Shown here piece after piece: positions 10,158-21,984 of a stretch of 63,977 nt of DNA. The position numbers and the translations under genes were made by a program. How positions within the stretch are numbered: position 1 is the first letter of the stretch; each line of letters begins with the position of its first letter. The notes under the pieces are model-generated. The model was not told the DNA's origin and ran no database searches. It saw nothing but the letters and a program-made list of their open reading frames with translations. The DNA is from Scytalidium lignicola (taxonomy: Eukaryota > Ascomycota > Leotiomycetes), in assembly GCA_002812745.2 (NCBI GenBank), contig NCSJ02000247.1, forward strand, positions 1-63,977, in the 5' to 3' direction.

Positions 10158-11042
10158 GGGACAAACAGACAGACACTGACGGCAAGGCTATCATTGGCCG
10201 AGGCTGGCTTTTGATGCCTCAGGCCTCAAAAAGTACGTGACCATTTTTGCCAACGGAACTTCGGCTTTTACAGCCAACTCTACCATTTTACTTGCGGTTG
10301 ATCAATATGCACACTTGAAGCTGACGGAGTATATATAAGTATAGATATATTAACTGAGAATGTGAGAGCATGAGAATATTTCAGCAGCAGAGTAATAGCG
10401 GATATCGAGATGGAAAAGCAGGCGATGTTTCCAATCAGGTCGTGGCTGAATTGCCGGCACGGTGGTTGGTGGGAGGTCGATTTACACATGGCGCTAGTCC
10501 TATTTGGGGAACATGTACCCCGGCTGTCGCCAAATTTAAGCATTGAGCTATTCCTAATCATGCCTGACTAATCCGCGCGGGTTGTCAGACAAAGGTCGAC
10601 CTCGATGAGTGAAATCTGCCTGCCAGAGATTCCCTTCAAGACTGCAAGACGACGCTGTATGCAGGCAATGTGCATTCTAAGGAGTCGACGTCTAAGTTGA
10701 AACACTGCGGAACCTCGCGATCCTTAGCACATATCTATCTCGGTAGCCGGGTAGGTCGATTTAAGCATTGCTCTCCTCTCCTCGCGGTTCTAACCCAGAC
10801 GGGTGTTAAGATGTGGCCTGCCGACCCACTTTTGATGCAGTTTTGGCTGATCTGAGAGAACTCGCCGCTTGGTATTTCATACATCCATCTAACCTTCCCA
10901 GGTGGCCCATAGGAGACCCATCACAGCCCTCTGGTGATCATTTCCCTGGACCCCGGCCCTTCCTTCTGAAGAAAGCACGCACACAGGAGCACAAATCTGC
11001 GTGAGTAAGTGTCTACTGCCTCAATTGGGCAATACCGCAGCA
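10158..11042. other. Intergenic region with a probable spliced 5' leader
   Basis: No gene is seen. Just upstream of the next CDS, a GTGAGTAAGT donor near 11001 pairs with a CCGCAG acceptor that ends at 11040, leaving CA before the ATG at 11043. This suggests a short intron in the 5' leader. Confidence 0.5.
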
Positions 11043-12774
11043 ATGGCCACCAATCAACCAGAGCCCAAGATGGAGTTCCGATTCGTCAATTCAACTACAG
11101 CTAAAGTTCCTCAGAGCCTTGCGGTGCGCGCACTCATCAGAAAGCAAGCCATGAAGCAAGCTTCCATTACCCGACGAAAAAATGGGTCATATGGAAAGCA
11201 TAATCTTCGGCAGTACCCGGTGTTTGTCCAGGATTCGACTGGAGAAGATATTAAAGTGAAATCTCAGACTAGCCACTCTTCGGGAAATGGCACAGTCGTT
11301 CGCCGCCAACTTCGCCCAAAGCGGGAAGAAGATGAATCTAGCAACTCCTCGCAAGACGAGAAAGTTAACTGGTACAATAAAAACTTATTGGCGAGGCTGT
11401 CTATGAGCGAGTCCATCCCTGCGGCGCTCTCTCGTAAAGGATATGAAGAAATGAGTGTGAGGTATGGGTTCAATCTTCTCGATCTCTCAAACTTGGCAAC
11501 NTTTTTTTGTATCCCGTGCCACCGGCGTGGTCTTGTCTGCCGATCCATCACAATTAATCCACCTTTTACGATACAAGCAGTGGTCTATCTTCCAGTACTT
11601 ACCCAGTCGATACGAGCACACCCAGTGCGTGAAGGATGCAACCAACTGTGTCGTAGCGCGAGTTCGCCAGCTCATATCGCCGCCGACCCATAACCTAGAA
11701 GCTACTGTGTTGTCAACCTATGTCAAGGCCCTCAAGAGCCTCCAACAGGCACTAGACAACCCAAAGACGCGATTTAAACCTGAGGTGCTTTATGCAACTG
11801 AGATTCTAGCTCTGTATGAGGTAAGAAGGGCTTCGACTATCAATATTAGCCCTGTTGCTCACATACTTTAGCTTCTAGATTCCTCTGGTCAGGCCGCATG
11901 GATTAGACATGTAGCCGGCGCAGCCCGATTAATCGAGCTTCGAGGGCCTAAAGCCTATAAGACTGAGTTTGAAAAGGCCTTGTTCATCGCACATGCTGGG
12001 GCAATAGTGAGTGTTAACGGTCCCTACCTTGTTGGATACTTCCCCACAATCTATATATCTTTCCTAACATTTTCAAACGAAAATTAATACTGACACTCCT
12101 CGTAGATGACCGAGTCCATGCTCAATAATGAGACATGCTTTCTCGAGGAGCCAGAATGGACAGCAGTTTTCAAGTCAATCATAGTGAAAGACAGTATTGT
12201 TGCAGACCGTAGTGAGGCCGCCATCAACCTTTTAATCCTTAAGAGCTACATTTCACGCTTATTCCTGGACGTCACCAATGCTGTCTGTTATCCGGAATAC
12301 TCAGGCGGCCCGCCCCTCGAAGACATTGTTGCGCGAGCTGAAAAGCTCAAAGCTGACCTCCGAGCCTGGCGTGCTAATTTCGATACTCTATGCCCTCGTC
12401 CATGGCCATCGAAAGATATCACCATGTATGACAAGTGCGTAAAGGTTGTCGGTGTCTATTACTCACTGGTCATTTTATCGAACAGACTTGTATCTGCTGT
12501 GTCTGGGTTAAACCGCGCAAAGATGGAAGCCGATGTTCAGAATTTAGCCGACCAGTCCTTGGGATTGGGAGTGGAGGCCAGGTCTGTCAGCGCACAGGCA
12601 AAATTATTCCTGGCTCAGTCAGGAATAATTGCGCAGACCGTGAAGGCCACCGCGGCCGACTGGATGGACCTGTCTGATATTGTTGTTGATGAGAAAGGTG
12701 TTCCGGTTACGGGCCTGATTGACAAGAAAAAGTTCGAGGATTGGTGTAGTCTCCTGGGGCGCAAGGCAGGTTGA
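11043..12774 (+). CDS. Fungal transcription-factor-like protein without a visible zinc cluster
   Basis: Three exons (11043-11820, 11872-12006, 12106-12774) give 526 residues once the N at 11501 is omitted. That N precedes seven Ts, and dropping it yields ATFFVSRATG and one continuous frame, while keeping it truncates the product. The N-terminus begins MATNQPEPKMEFRFVN and is followed by basic stretches (ALIRKQAMKQASITRRK). The middle and C-terminal parts are helical, as in the fungal-specific transcription factor domain of the Fungal_trans_2 kind. No Cys6 cluster precedes it. Proteins of this layout are common in Pezizomycotina, often annotated as C6-like or tachykinin-family proteins. The role and targets are unknown. 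Confidence 0.7.
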
Positions 12775-13454
12775 AAAACTGAGTACTCTAATTTGAGAAA
12801 GCATTGAATGATAAGGACATGCATTGTTTGGGAGGAAATAATACCATCTTTCTTTTATATTTTGGGGGAATTAAAGTAAATGGTGCAAAGTTTTGAAGGA
12901 GTTTTATCGATATTTTGTGTTTATGTACCAACTCCCACTTAATAATATCAATATTAACAGTGAAGTCTTTGCCGATGCGTCGGATGGATGATCCGATGGA
13001 TCGGAATTACGGTATTGATTGCTATGTGTGGGTGGGAGCCGCCCACACGCCGTCTTAGTGGGAGCCGTCTGGTAACTTGATGTGTGTGCACTGAGGGTAA
13101 ATAAATAGTCGAGCTGAAACTTATTACCACGCTAATGTTTTCTGTGTCTGAAAGAAACTTATCTATAAATATCTAAAGATTATAATTGCCATAATAGGAA
13201 TGAGTGTGGAGATGATACTGCATGTGGTTCGAGATCCTAGCTCTTGATACCTAGATATTAAGGCCGCAATATTGCTACCCCTGTCAATCGATTCGAGCTA
13301 GGGACAACCTTAATCCATGAGCTTCATCAGCGTGTCTGCCTCATACTGCCTCAAGTATCTCAAGCTCATCGTCCACAATTCTCCCTTCTGAAACTACGAC
13401 AATCTTCACTATACTCCTCGTTACCTAAGCAGCCAGAGCTGCATTCTCATCAAG
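12775..13454. other. Intergenic region with a paired GTGGGAGCCG element
   Basis: This is the promoter region of the proteasome alpha-6 gene. GTGGGAGCCG occurs twice in the same orientation (13032-13041 and 13058-13067). The first copy sits in the loop and arms of a GTGTGGG/CCCACAC inverted repeat (13026-13048). No gene is seen. Confidence 0.5.
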
Positions 13455-14358
13455 ATGTTCAGGAACAACTATGATAACGACTCAGTGACCTTGTAGGTTT
13501 ATTCTTACACCTAAACACAAAAGCGTTTTGGCTTGAGGCTAACAGCTCCCAGCTCCCCGCAAGGACGAATATTTCAAGTAGAATACGCTTCCGAAGCCGT
13601 GAAGCAAGGATCTGCAGTTGTTGGAATAGTCAGCAAGACACATGCCGTACTCGTAGCAGTAAAGGTGAGGCTGTTACAATTTCCAAAACCATAGCCCTAG
13701 CCAAACAACTAACACAAGCACCACAACTCAGCGCAATGCAGAAGAATTATCCTCCTACCAGAAGAAAATCATTGGCATCGATGAGCACGTCGGTGTCTCC
13801 CTCGCAGGCCTGGCCTCTGACGCTCGCGTCCTCTCGAATTTCATGAAGCAGCAATCCCTTTCTTCGCGTCTGACCTACGGCCGCGCGATCCCCATAGAAC
13901 GTCTCGTCGCTAGCATCGGCGACCGCGCACAAACAAACACCCAGCACTACGGAAAGCGACCTTACGGAGTGGGATTACTCGTTGCTGGAGTGGATGAGAC
14001 GGGACCGCATCTATTTGAGTTCCAGCCGTCCGGTTTGACGCAGGAGATGTCTGCCTGTGCGATCGGAGCGAGGAGTCAGATGGCTAGGACCTATCTAGAG
14101 CGAAATCTGGAAAAGTTTGAAGACTGTGGGAGGGAGGAGTTGATTAAGCATGGATTGAAGGCTTTGAAGGAGAGTTTGTCGCAGGATCGGGAGTTGACGG
14201 TGGAGAATACTAGTATTGGTGTTACTGGAGTCGTGGGAAAGACTATTGAGGCATTTAAGCTTTACGATGGGCAAGAGTCAAAGGTATGGGTTGATATGGT
14301 GGCTGATGGGGCAGAGGGACAGGAGACAGCCGAAGAGAGCATGGAGGTTGATACATAG
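13455..14358 (+). CDS. PRE5: 20S proteasome subunit alpha-6
   Basis: This is a structural alpha-ring subunit of the 20S proteasome. Exons are 13455-13492, 13553-13664 and 13732-14358, encoding 258 residues. The N-terminus [19 protein letters not shown] followed by [14 protein letters not shown] is the alpha-subunit signature in its alpha-6 version. The second exon uses the second of two nearby AGs (after CTCCCAG), because only that one keeps the signature in frame. As in all alpha subunits there is no catalytic N-terminal threonine. The C-terminus ends in an acidic tail with EESMEVDT, normal for this subunit. The family assignment is secure. Confidence 0.96.
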
Positions 14359-14383
14359 AGATTTTANTATCATCCTCTTTTCN

Positions 14384-14404
14384 TCTCTCTCTCTCTCTCT
14401 CTCT
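14384..14404. repeat. CT dinucleotide repeat
   Basis: About ten CT units lie just after the proteasome gene stop, preceded by an N at 14383. Confidence 0.7.
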
Positions 14405-14879
14405 ATATTCGGCTGATAGAGCGCTCATGGACATGTACAAATACCATAAAAGAGATCGGGTTTCCAAGGCTATTAAAGTTATGTGTTGTCTGTGCTGGGA
14501 GCACTAGAGTGACACAATTATTATGGCATTTATGATATTTGAAATTATGGTGTGCATGGAGAGTGATAGGACTTGGGAGATTTGAGTACAGGAGGGCGTA
14601 AGCTTGAATTTGATTTTGTGATGGTGAGGAGTTTGTCATCAGCTTACGATGCAGGGTCAGCCTTGCGCTTAAGCATATATTAAGGTATCAAATACTTCCA
14701 AAACATTGTGGTTTCTATAAACTTTATATATTTTCTGCAAATGCTAATTTTCTGGACCGTCTATATCTAAATATGCAACGAATACCAGCCACATGCCAGA
14801 GTGGAGATCTAAAATGTCTACAGAATCCCTGTCACAAACCAACCGATTCCCAATGATGCATGTTTAACGTTAAGTCCAG
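14405..14879. other. Convergent intergenic region
   Basis: 3' flanks of the proteasome gene (+) and the LOG-family gene (-). I see nothing else. Confidence 0.5.
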
Positions 14880-15662
14880 CTACTCCTTACCCCATTCTAA
14901 CTTAAATCGACCTTCGCTCAACTTATACTCTTTCAGCGCATTAACCGCATCCTCAGCAGTTTTCGCCTCCACAATAATCCCCTTCGAGCCTTCATTTACA
15001 AAACCCGCTCCAACGGCTCCTTTCACCCATTGTAGCAAGCCATCCCAATATCCTTCAATATTCAAGACAGCAATTCCCTGAGTGTGGATGCCGAGCTGAT
15101 TCCACGTCACAACCTCCATCAACTCTTCGAGTGTTCCATATCCACCAGACAAAGCAATGAACCCGCTACCTTTGCCTCCGTTGAGGACCTCTTGCGCCAT
15201 CATATGTTTGCGCGTATGCATATCCTCTACAAGGGTTGTCTTTCCATATTGCTGATAGTCAGGTACACGAATATCCTGCTCTTTCTCGGCAGCAGACGGA
15301 TCCCAGCCCTGACGTTCGTACTTGATCAACGGTGTGGGGATGATTCCGTGCACTGAATCGGGACCAGACAAACTGACCAAAGTTCGGGCCAGCTCACCCA
15401 TGATCCCGACCGTTCCACCGCCGTAAACGAGAGAAATTTTGTTCTCGTGCATTACTTTGGCTAAATCACGGGCGGCTTCTAGATGAGCCGGAGAGTTTCC
15501 TGGGGAGGCGCCGCAGAAGACGCAGATGCGGACTGGCGCGCCTTCAGAGAGAGTGGCAAAGGAAGCAGCAGAAAGTGCTGGATTTAGTGGTGATGATAAT
15601 GTTGTTATCTTTTGAATCCCCTGAAAAGATAGTTCACCAGGTGAGGCCCCGCCCGAGGCCAT
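14880..15662 (-). CDS. LOG-family nucleoside 5'-monophosphate phosphoribohydrolase
   Basis: The gene is a single exon of 260 residues. LOG-family proteins (once called lysine decarboxylase-like) cleave the N-glycosidic bond of nucleoside monophosphates, and in plants, bacteria and some fungi release active cytokinin bases. Visible motifs: a Rossmann start RICVFCGASPG (46-55), VYGGG (79-83), the catalytic Arg151 in HTRKHMM, and the signature GGYGTLEE (173-180). Leu171-Ser172 precede this signature, where many bacterial and plant members have Pro-Gly-Gly. The first 40 residues are Ser/Pro-rich and unlike the fold. It lies alone, divergent from the CLPTM1 gene, with no prenyltransferase or P450 partner nearby, so cytokinin production is only a possibility and nucleotide salvage is equally likely. 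Confidence 0.9.
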   Translation of the reverse strand: MASGGASPGELSFQGIQKITTLSSPLNPALSAASFATLSEGAPVRICVFCGASPGNSPAHLEAARDLAKVMHENKISLVYGGGTVGIMGELARTLVSLSGPDSVHGIIPTPLIKYERQGWDPSAAEKEQDIRVPDYQQYGKTTLVEDMHTRKHMMAQEVLNGGKGSGFIALSGGYGTLEELMEVVTWNQLGIHTQGIAVLNIEGYWDGLLQWVKGAVGAGFVNEGSKGIIVEAKTAEDAVNALKEYKLSEGRFKLEWGKE

Positions 15663-16291
15663 TGTGGATTGTGGAGTTAGGTAATGAGTCTGGTAATGGG
15701 AGTGGTGATTGTATATTTCACGAGTCCGAGTAGATTTTGGCCCGCTCCTGCTTAAATATTGAATATATTTTCTTTTGAAGTTTTATAATTTGTGTGGGGT
15801 CTAGAAAAAGACAATATATCGGTGTGTAAATGGTGATACAGCAGCTGGTGACGATCCGTTGACTCACGCCGCCGCCCAATTGCAGATGTGATAATACTTT
15901 GGTTGCCCTAATGCAAGGTAATAAAGCAGGAAAAATAAATAATAACGCTCTCGATCTCGTATGGTCAATATACGAGTGAAGCAAACCTCTCGAGTTATAG
16001 CGGATATATATTTCAAGTCGAGGGGATTTCAAAATGGCAATGTGCGGCATGAGGCTGCGGATTCCATCAATACGGGCTATGACGAAGGGCCGGGCACATA
16101 ACGGATCATGATTGGTCGCCAGTCAACATCCATCCACAGCCTTCCACACGTGGAGAAAGAGAGTGCGCGAATTGCCCAATGTGGTAATCTTCGAAATTCG
16201 TCACGACGGTTGCCTTTCTCGACCATTTACCTGCGCAGTCATCGATTTTGGTTACGCTTTAGGAGACGACCAACGTCCATTACCTTTCACG
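15663..16291. other. Divergent promoter of the LOG and CLPTM1 genes
   Basis: About 630 bases separate the two starts. ATTGG (CCAAT on the other strand) is present near 16111. I see no gene. Confidence 0.45.
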
Positions 16292-18511
16292 ATGTCGGCT
16301 CAAGCTCCTGCGGCAGCTGCTGCAGAAGCACAGCAACAAGGTGGAATGAGTGTAAGTTGACTTCCGTGTGGGCGGGCGAGGAGAATGCAGGAGTGTGTGC
16401 TAACTTGAAATTCAACCAGCCTGCGATCAAATCTGCTCTCCAGGGTCTCGCCATATTTATAGGCACGCAATTCCTATTGAGCCAGTTTATGGGCAAGAAG
16501 ACTGCTCCTACCACAGCTCCTGGTGAAGGTGGTGCGGTCGTTCCTGGACCGGCTAACACCGGTGTAATTCCTCCCTACAATGCGCGACCAAGCTCTCTAG
16601 ATGAAGGGGCCACATATAACCCTATGCCTCAAAGAATCGCTCCAATCTGGCCAACGGATAGTCCCCTCGACCTCGTCATCACCATTTCACCCTCTTTTGT
16701 CAAAGAGCCTTTATCCAAAGTTCCCAAGGAGAGGTTTATTGCTAAGCTGGATGATTTCGGTCTCGGGAATTTCACCGAGAACCGTGTCATTGACGCGGAA
16801 TTTGATGTGCCGAAAGATGTGCAGAACAATGGCACCCTTTGGGGGCATTTCTACGTTGGTCTTAAAGGCAGTAAATTGGATCCGGCGGCTGCGGGGTATG
16901 ATCCCGCAAGAGCATATCATTTTGCATATCCCTTGACCCAGTATATTGCGCAGAAGAAGATTATCAAAACGAAGAATCTGCTTGCGGGTACGAATGAAAC
17001 TGCTGAGGTGTGTATCATCTCTTTCTTTTGAACGACGTTGAGTGCTAGCACTAATTGACGTCTCAGGAGGAGGAGGAAGAAGTTCCAACCGGTCCAATTA
17101 TCAAGTCTCATTACCATCCCAATTTCACGATATCCTTTATACCGGATAGTGGCGTCATGAATTTCCCAAGTACACATCCAGCTGTCCAACAATTCATCCA
17201 GTTGGAAACAACTGGTGCCCGAGATGGATCTGGTCAAAACAGCTGGTATTACCCAGTCCTCTTTGTTAACACCTTCTGGCAGCTCAAGTCACACATGACG
17301 GCCTTGAACGAAACTGTTACTAGATTGCCTATCCATTTCAACCTCAACAACTATGCCAACTGGAAATTTGCTATTATTACTAGTGTCGAGATGGGCGCTA
17401 GACAAGCATCCACCGCTGCCGCTCATGGTTAGTAATTATTTGATTGATCAAGCTTCCACTTATGAATTCTTACAGAGCTTAAACTAATATTATTTTAGGT
17501 CAATCTGTTCCGGGCGGTGGAGATGGTACTGAATTTGAGATGATCAAGGGGATTTTATTGGATACTAACCCAATCTTACTCGGAACGACTGTTGTGGTCA
17601 GCATTCTACATATGCTTTTCGAGATGTTGGCTTTCAAGTCTGATATCAGCCATTACCGAAACAAGAAGAACAATATTGGTATCTCTGTACGATCCATTCT
17701 TGGAAATGTGTTTATGCAAACTGTCATCTTCTTGTACCTCCTCGACAATAACGAGAATACAAGTAAGTCTTTCTCCCCAATTCTAGTTCTAGCTATTCCA
17801 ATAACTCATATCTTAGGTTGGATGATTCTCTTCTCATCCGGAATGGGCATAGTCCTTGAGCTTTGGAAGGTTACCACGGTCGTGAACGTCCGAGTTCGTG
17901 ACAGTGCTCCTGGTTCACTCATCCCGTACCGCATCGTCTTCGAAGATAAAACAGTTCTCAGTGAGACTGAAGAGAGGACTAAGGAATACGATGCTATTGC
18001 ATTCAAATACCTCTACATGATCGCTGTCCCATTGTTGATCGCATACGCAATCTATTCCCTCGTTTACGAGACGCATAAGTCCTGGTACAGCTTCATAATC
18101 ACCACTCTGGTAGGTAGTGTCTATGCCTACGGATTCCTATTGATGGTCCCGAGTTTGTACATCAACTACCGACTTAAATCGGTAGCACACATGCCTGCCA
18201 GGGCCATGATGTACAAATTTCTTAACACCTTTATTGATGACCTTTTCGCATTTACGATCAAGATGCCCTTATTGCATCGATTAGCTACGTTGAGAGATGA
18301 TGTCATCTTCTTCGTTTACCTTTATCAGAGCTGGAAGTACAAGGTTGATTATACTCGTGTTAATGAGTTTGGACAAGGTGGAGATGATGAGCCTCCTGTT
18401 GTTGACGAGAAGAAGGGGGAGGCAAAGGAGATTGAGGCTCCCAAGCCCGATGCTGCTGTGGGAAAAGCGAGTGGTAGTGCAAAGAAAGGGGGAGCCACAA
18501 AGAGGAAGTGA
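16292..18511 (+). CDS. CLPTM1 (cleft lip and palate transmembrane protein 1) homolog
   Basis: Five exons (16292-16351, 16420-17007, 17067-17427, 17499-17762, 17817-18511) join in phase to give 655 residues. The protein has an Ala/Gln-rich N-terminus, a hydrophobic segment near residues 25-40, and a large lumenal-type region with WPTDSPLDLVITIS and SWYYPVLFVNTFW, which are conserved in the family. Several membrane spans follow in the C-terminal half (from WMILFSSGMGIVLELWK to the LLHRLATLRDDVIFFVYLYQ segment). The tail is charged, ending in Lys/Arg-rich sequence. CLPTM1 proteins are ER/plasma-membrane multi-spanning proteins. Animal members influence receptor trafficking and CLPTM1L has been linked to lipid scrambling. 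The role in fungi is not established. Confidence 0.92.
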
Positions 18512-19650
18512 GGTGAACGCATATACTCCTTTCTGAAGGTGGGCTGTTGCCGGTTCATTTTCTCTAGGGATAACAGGGCTATAAATGTGATGACATTGGG
18601 CCTATATATATTTTTAATCTCATAATGAGTAATAGATTGTCGATGCGTTTATCCCAATTGCTCATATCTTATAAATTTCCTTTGATTATGTACTTTTCTT
18701 TCTATGAAACTCTGATGGAGTGGCTTTTTGGTCTGATTGGTGAGTTTGTATCTCATATTTATTCCCTTGCATAATGATGCAAGTTGCTGACCTACAAGCA
18801 GCGATTGGAAGGATGGCAATGGATACACCAGCGGTGAGGAGGCACGAAATAGGTACAAAGGGAGCGCTTTAGTGGTTTATTAGGCCTCCAGACACTGTAC
18901 ACGTAATATGTATCTGGTTAATTGACAGTCATGTAGTGATCATGTGTCGACCCAAGGGCGTTTTATAAAAATTCCAGGTAGGATGTCATCCTCGGAGCAA
19001 CTTTTGATGTGTGACAACTGGAAACTTATCCGAGCTGGATATCAGCTAGAGTCTAGATTCCTACCTGGAACGACATAGAAATATGGTACCACTGACTATT
19101 AGAGAAGTCTATGCCGAGGATTAATGAATTCAATCTGATCCACTCCGTATATATATAACTGTCTCCACCTCCTCGTCCTTTGTGGAAATGTGAAGGGCAA
19201 AAGGGACATTACATAATTATCGGTCTCGGGTAAGTTTCCTTCTGCGTGATGAGTTCTAGAACTTCTAGTTAGAGAACCAACCACATATGGAAGGTAGAGC
19301 GAGCCATCCAAGATGTTACGATTCCACCCAAACAAGAAGAATCCAACGTCGGAGCAAGCACCCGGCTTACGATTTTCTGTCTGATAAGAAAATAAGTTTC
19401 TAGACCGCTCCACTTCTTGTCGTTCTTTGCGGTCTCATGATTGAACAAAAAAAAATGGCGAGTTGCAATGACTCAAATCGCCCTCTGGCAGAATCTGGTT
19501 CCTAAGTTCTCTTTCTTAAGAGATGATGAGTTGACTGGAAGGTGGCTGTCAAAAGCGCAACCGAATACTTGATTGAAAGAGTAAAAGCAACACAAGGGGG
19601 AAATCTCGAGAGGAATAGAAGAAGCCATTCACAAAGCTACGAATCTCGAA
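18512..19650. other. AT-rich intergenic region
   Basis: This is the 3' flank of the CLPTM1 gene and the upstream region of the sugar transporter. Open frames up to about 100 residues occur on both strands (for example 19099-19413 minus), but none resembles a known protein and I call no gene. Confidence 0.5.
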
Positions 19651-21574
19651 ATGCATCCTCTGAATATCTTTCACGCTCCTAAATATGTCTATGCAGCGGT
19701 CCTCACCTCCTTCGGTGGAGCAATAATGGGGTAGGCCAACTCTATAGATTCTATGAAGAACTATTCTTCTAGGTAATAAACACATGTGCTTACTCAAAAT
19801 GACAGACTAGACACAGGCAGTATCGGTCCTCTAACAGCTATGCCCCAATTTACAGCCAGCTTCGGCCTCCTATCGCCTAGTGTCCACGGAATCATCGTCT
19901 CATCCATCCTCTTGTCTGCTGCATCTGCGTCCTTTTTTGCTGGCCACCTTGCTGATCGAGTCGGGCGAGTACGAGGGATGGCCATTGGTAGTTTTCTGTT
20001 TGGTCTCGGAGCGGCGTTCGAAGCTGGCTCTGTGAATCTAGCCATGCTCATCGTTGGTAGACTTCTCACCGGCGTTGGTCAGGGGCTATTCCTCAGCGAT
20101 CTCATAGTGTGAGTTCTGCCATTTTTCTCTCTTTTCAAAACTATATCGAATCATTGGTGAATATCAAATTTGATTTATTCAAGAGGGCAGAATTGAAATC
20201 AATATTGGGTAAATCAAGTTACTGACAATGTTCCACTATTTCAGCTACACAACGGAAATCTCCCCACCAAGCATCCGAGGAACCATGGCCTCGATTCCCC
20301 AGTTCCTCACCACAATTGGAGTCTGCCTCGGCTACTTCGTCTGCTATGGAAGCGTCAACAACAATTCCTCTTTCGCCTGGCGCTTTCCATTCGCCTTTCA
20401 AGCTTTCGGAGCAGTGACCTTCTCAGTTTCCACTCTCATGTTCCTCCCTGAATCACCTCGATGGTTGACTGCTACAGGGCACCATGAAAGGGCTGAGAAG
20501 GTATGGAACGAACTTGGTGTCCTGACTGCTGAGAGAGAAAAGGCTAGCAATGTGAACTCATCGGCAGTCCTGCTTCCTAACATCCCTGCATCAGATATTG
20601 GACTCCAGGAACAACAACCTAGTCCTGCTTCATGTGGTAAGGCGCAGGAGAAGGGGTCCCTATGGGATGTATTTGGAAAGGATGTTTGGAGACGAACGCT
20701 CCTAGGAGTTTTCTTATTAGGGATGCAGCAGCTAAGTGGAATAGACGGTGTGCTTTATGTATGTCCTCCTTTTCATTTAATATTCTAGCCGTCTCTCTTT
20801 ACTTCTCCTCCCTCCGGGCTCAGAATGAACAGTCCCATTGACAACGCACAGTATGCGCCCCAGCTCTTCCGTCAAGCCGGTCTTGACAGCTCCAAGGCCT
20901 CATTCCTCGCCTCTGGTGTCTCCGCTCTCCTAATGTTCGCCATCACTATCCCAGCCTTCCTCTTCGCAGACCGCTGGGGCCGACGAACGTCTACCATCTT
21001 CGGCGGCATAGTCATGGCATGCTGCATGTTAGCCATGGGTCTCCTCTACGCAACGAATAGTGTACACGGCAGCAGTGGAGCAGCCAGATGGTTAGTAATT
21101 GTACTGATATATGTCTTCAGCTTGACTTTTTGTGGGACGTGGGCTGTTGGTATCAAGGTATACGTGGGCGAGATCCAACCGCCGAAGACGAGAGCTGGGG
21201 CTACAAGTCTGGCTCATAGTTCTTGTTGGGTAAGCAGAATACACCATCCCTCCCCCCCCCTTATTTCTCCTATCTGTTGTACTCATCAGTGGATGTGCTT
21301 TCTGCTAACGATCGTTGAAACCACTCAGGTAACCAATTGGATAGTAGCATTCACCACCCCAATCTTCCTCGCGCGGTCCACTTTCGGCGTCTACTTCTTC
21401 TTTGGCATATCACTCATCTTGACAGTAGTAGTGTGCCTTTTTGCAATGCCTGAAACAAAGGGTCGATCACTCGAGGACATCGATAGCTCCTTTGAAAAGC
21501 AGCGGATTCACTCTGATACTCTTGGCCCACCTCCATTCACCAAACAAGAAAAGAGGGGTATTTGCGAGATCTAA
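19651..21574 (+). CDS. MFS sugar transporter
   Basis: Five exons (19651-19730, 19806-20108, 20245-20758, 20852-21229, 21329-21574) give 506 residues with twelve predicted spans. Signatures of the sugar porter family are all present: GLDTGSIGPLTAM after the first span, GHLADRVGRVRG between spans 2 and 3, GRLLTGVGQG, PESPRWL after span 6, QQLSGIDGVLYYAPQLF in span 7, DRWGRRTS, and PETKGRSLEDID near the end. The protein should sit in the plasma membrane and import a hexose or related sugar by proton symport. Specificity cannot be read from sequence. The first intron splits the codon after MG, giving the normal start MHPLNIFHAPKYVY. Confidence 0.93.
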
Positions 21575-21984
21575 AGAGCGTGTACCTCCTAATCGAAATG
21601 AGAGTCTGCTGATAGTAGGAAAACTCATGTGGGAACCTCTATAATTTCAAGAAATTCAAATTGCAAAACGTTGGAATTTAAAGAGTGAAAAGCACAACCC
21701 ATAGAATTTTGAATTATATATAAAGATCTGAATATCCAGGACTCTCCCCACCTCTCCTCTCCGATTCATACCAGTGAACCTATTAAACGCCATTTCTATT
21801 AGATATTGTTGTCCCCGGGGTCTGGTTTCCCATGGAATAATGCGTGAACATAAAATGACTGAAAACACGCCTTCTGCAAAATAAAACAGAAAGGCGTCGT
21901 GTATATATAATACAAAAATTACAACAAACGCGTTTACTTTTGATATACATGTTCGACATTCATTATTAGACCTTGCCTGCCCAT
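21575..21984. other. Convergent intergenic region
   Basis: 3' flanks of the transporter (+) and SEC16 (-). AT-rich, nothing else seen. Confidence 0.55.

Noticed and set aside
11464..11871. Frameshifted second frame suggesting a pseudogene
   Set aside because: The shift comes only from the N at 11501. Omitting it gives one intact reading frame with conserved content and matching splice phases.
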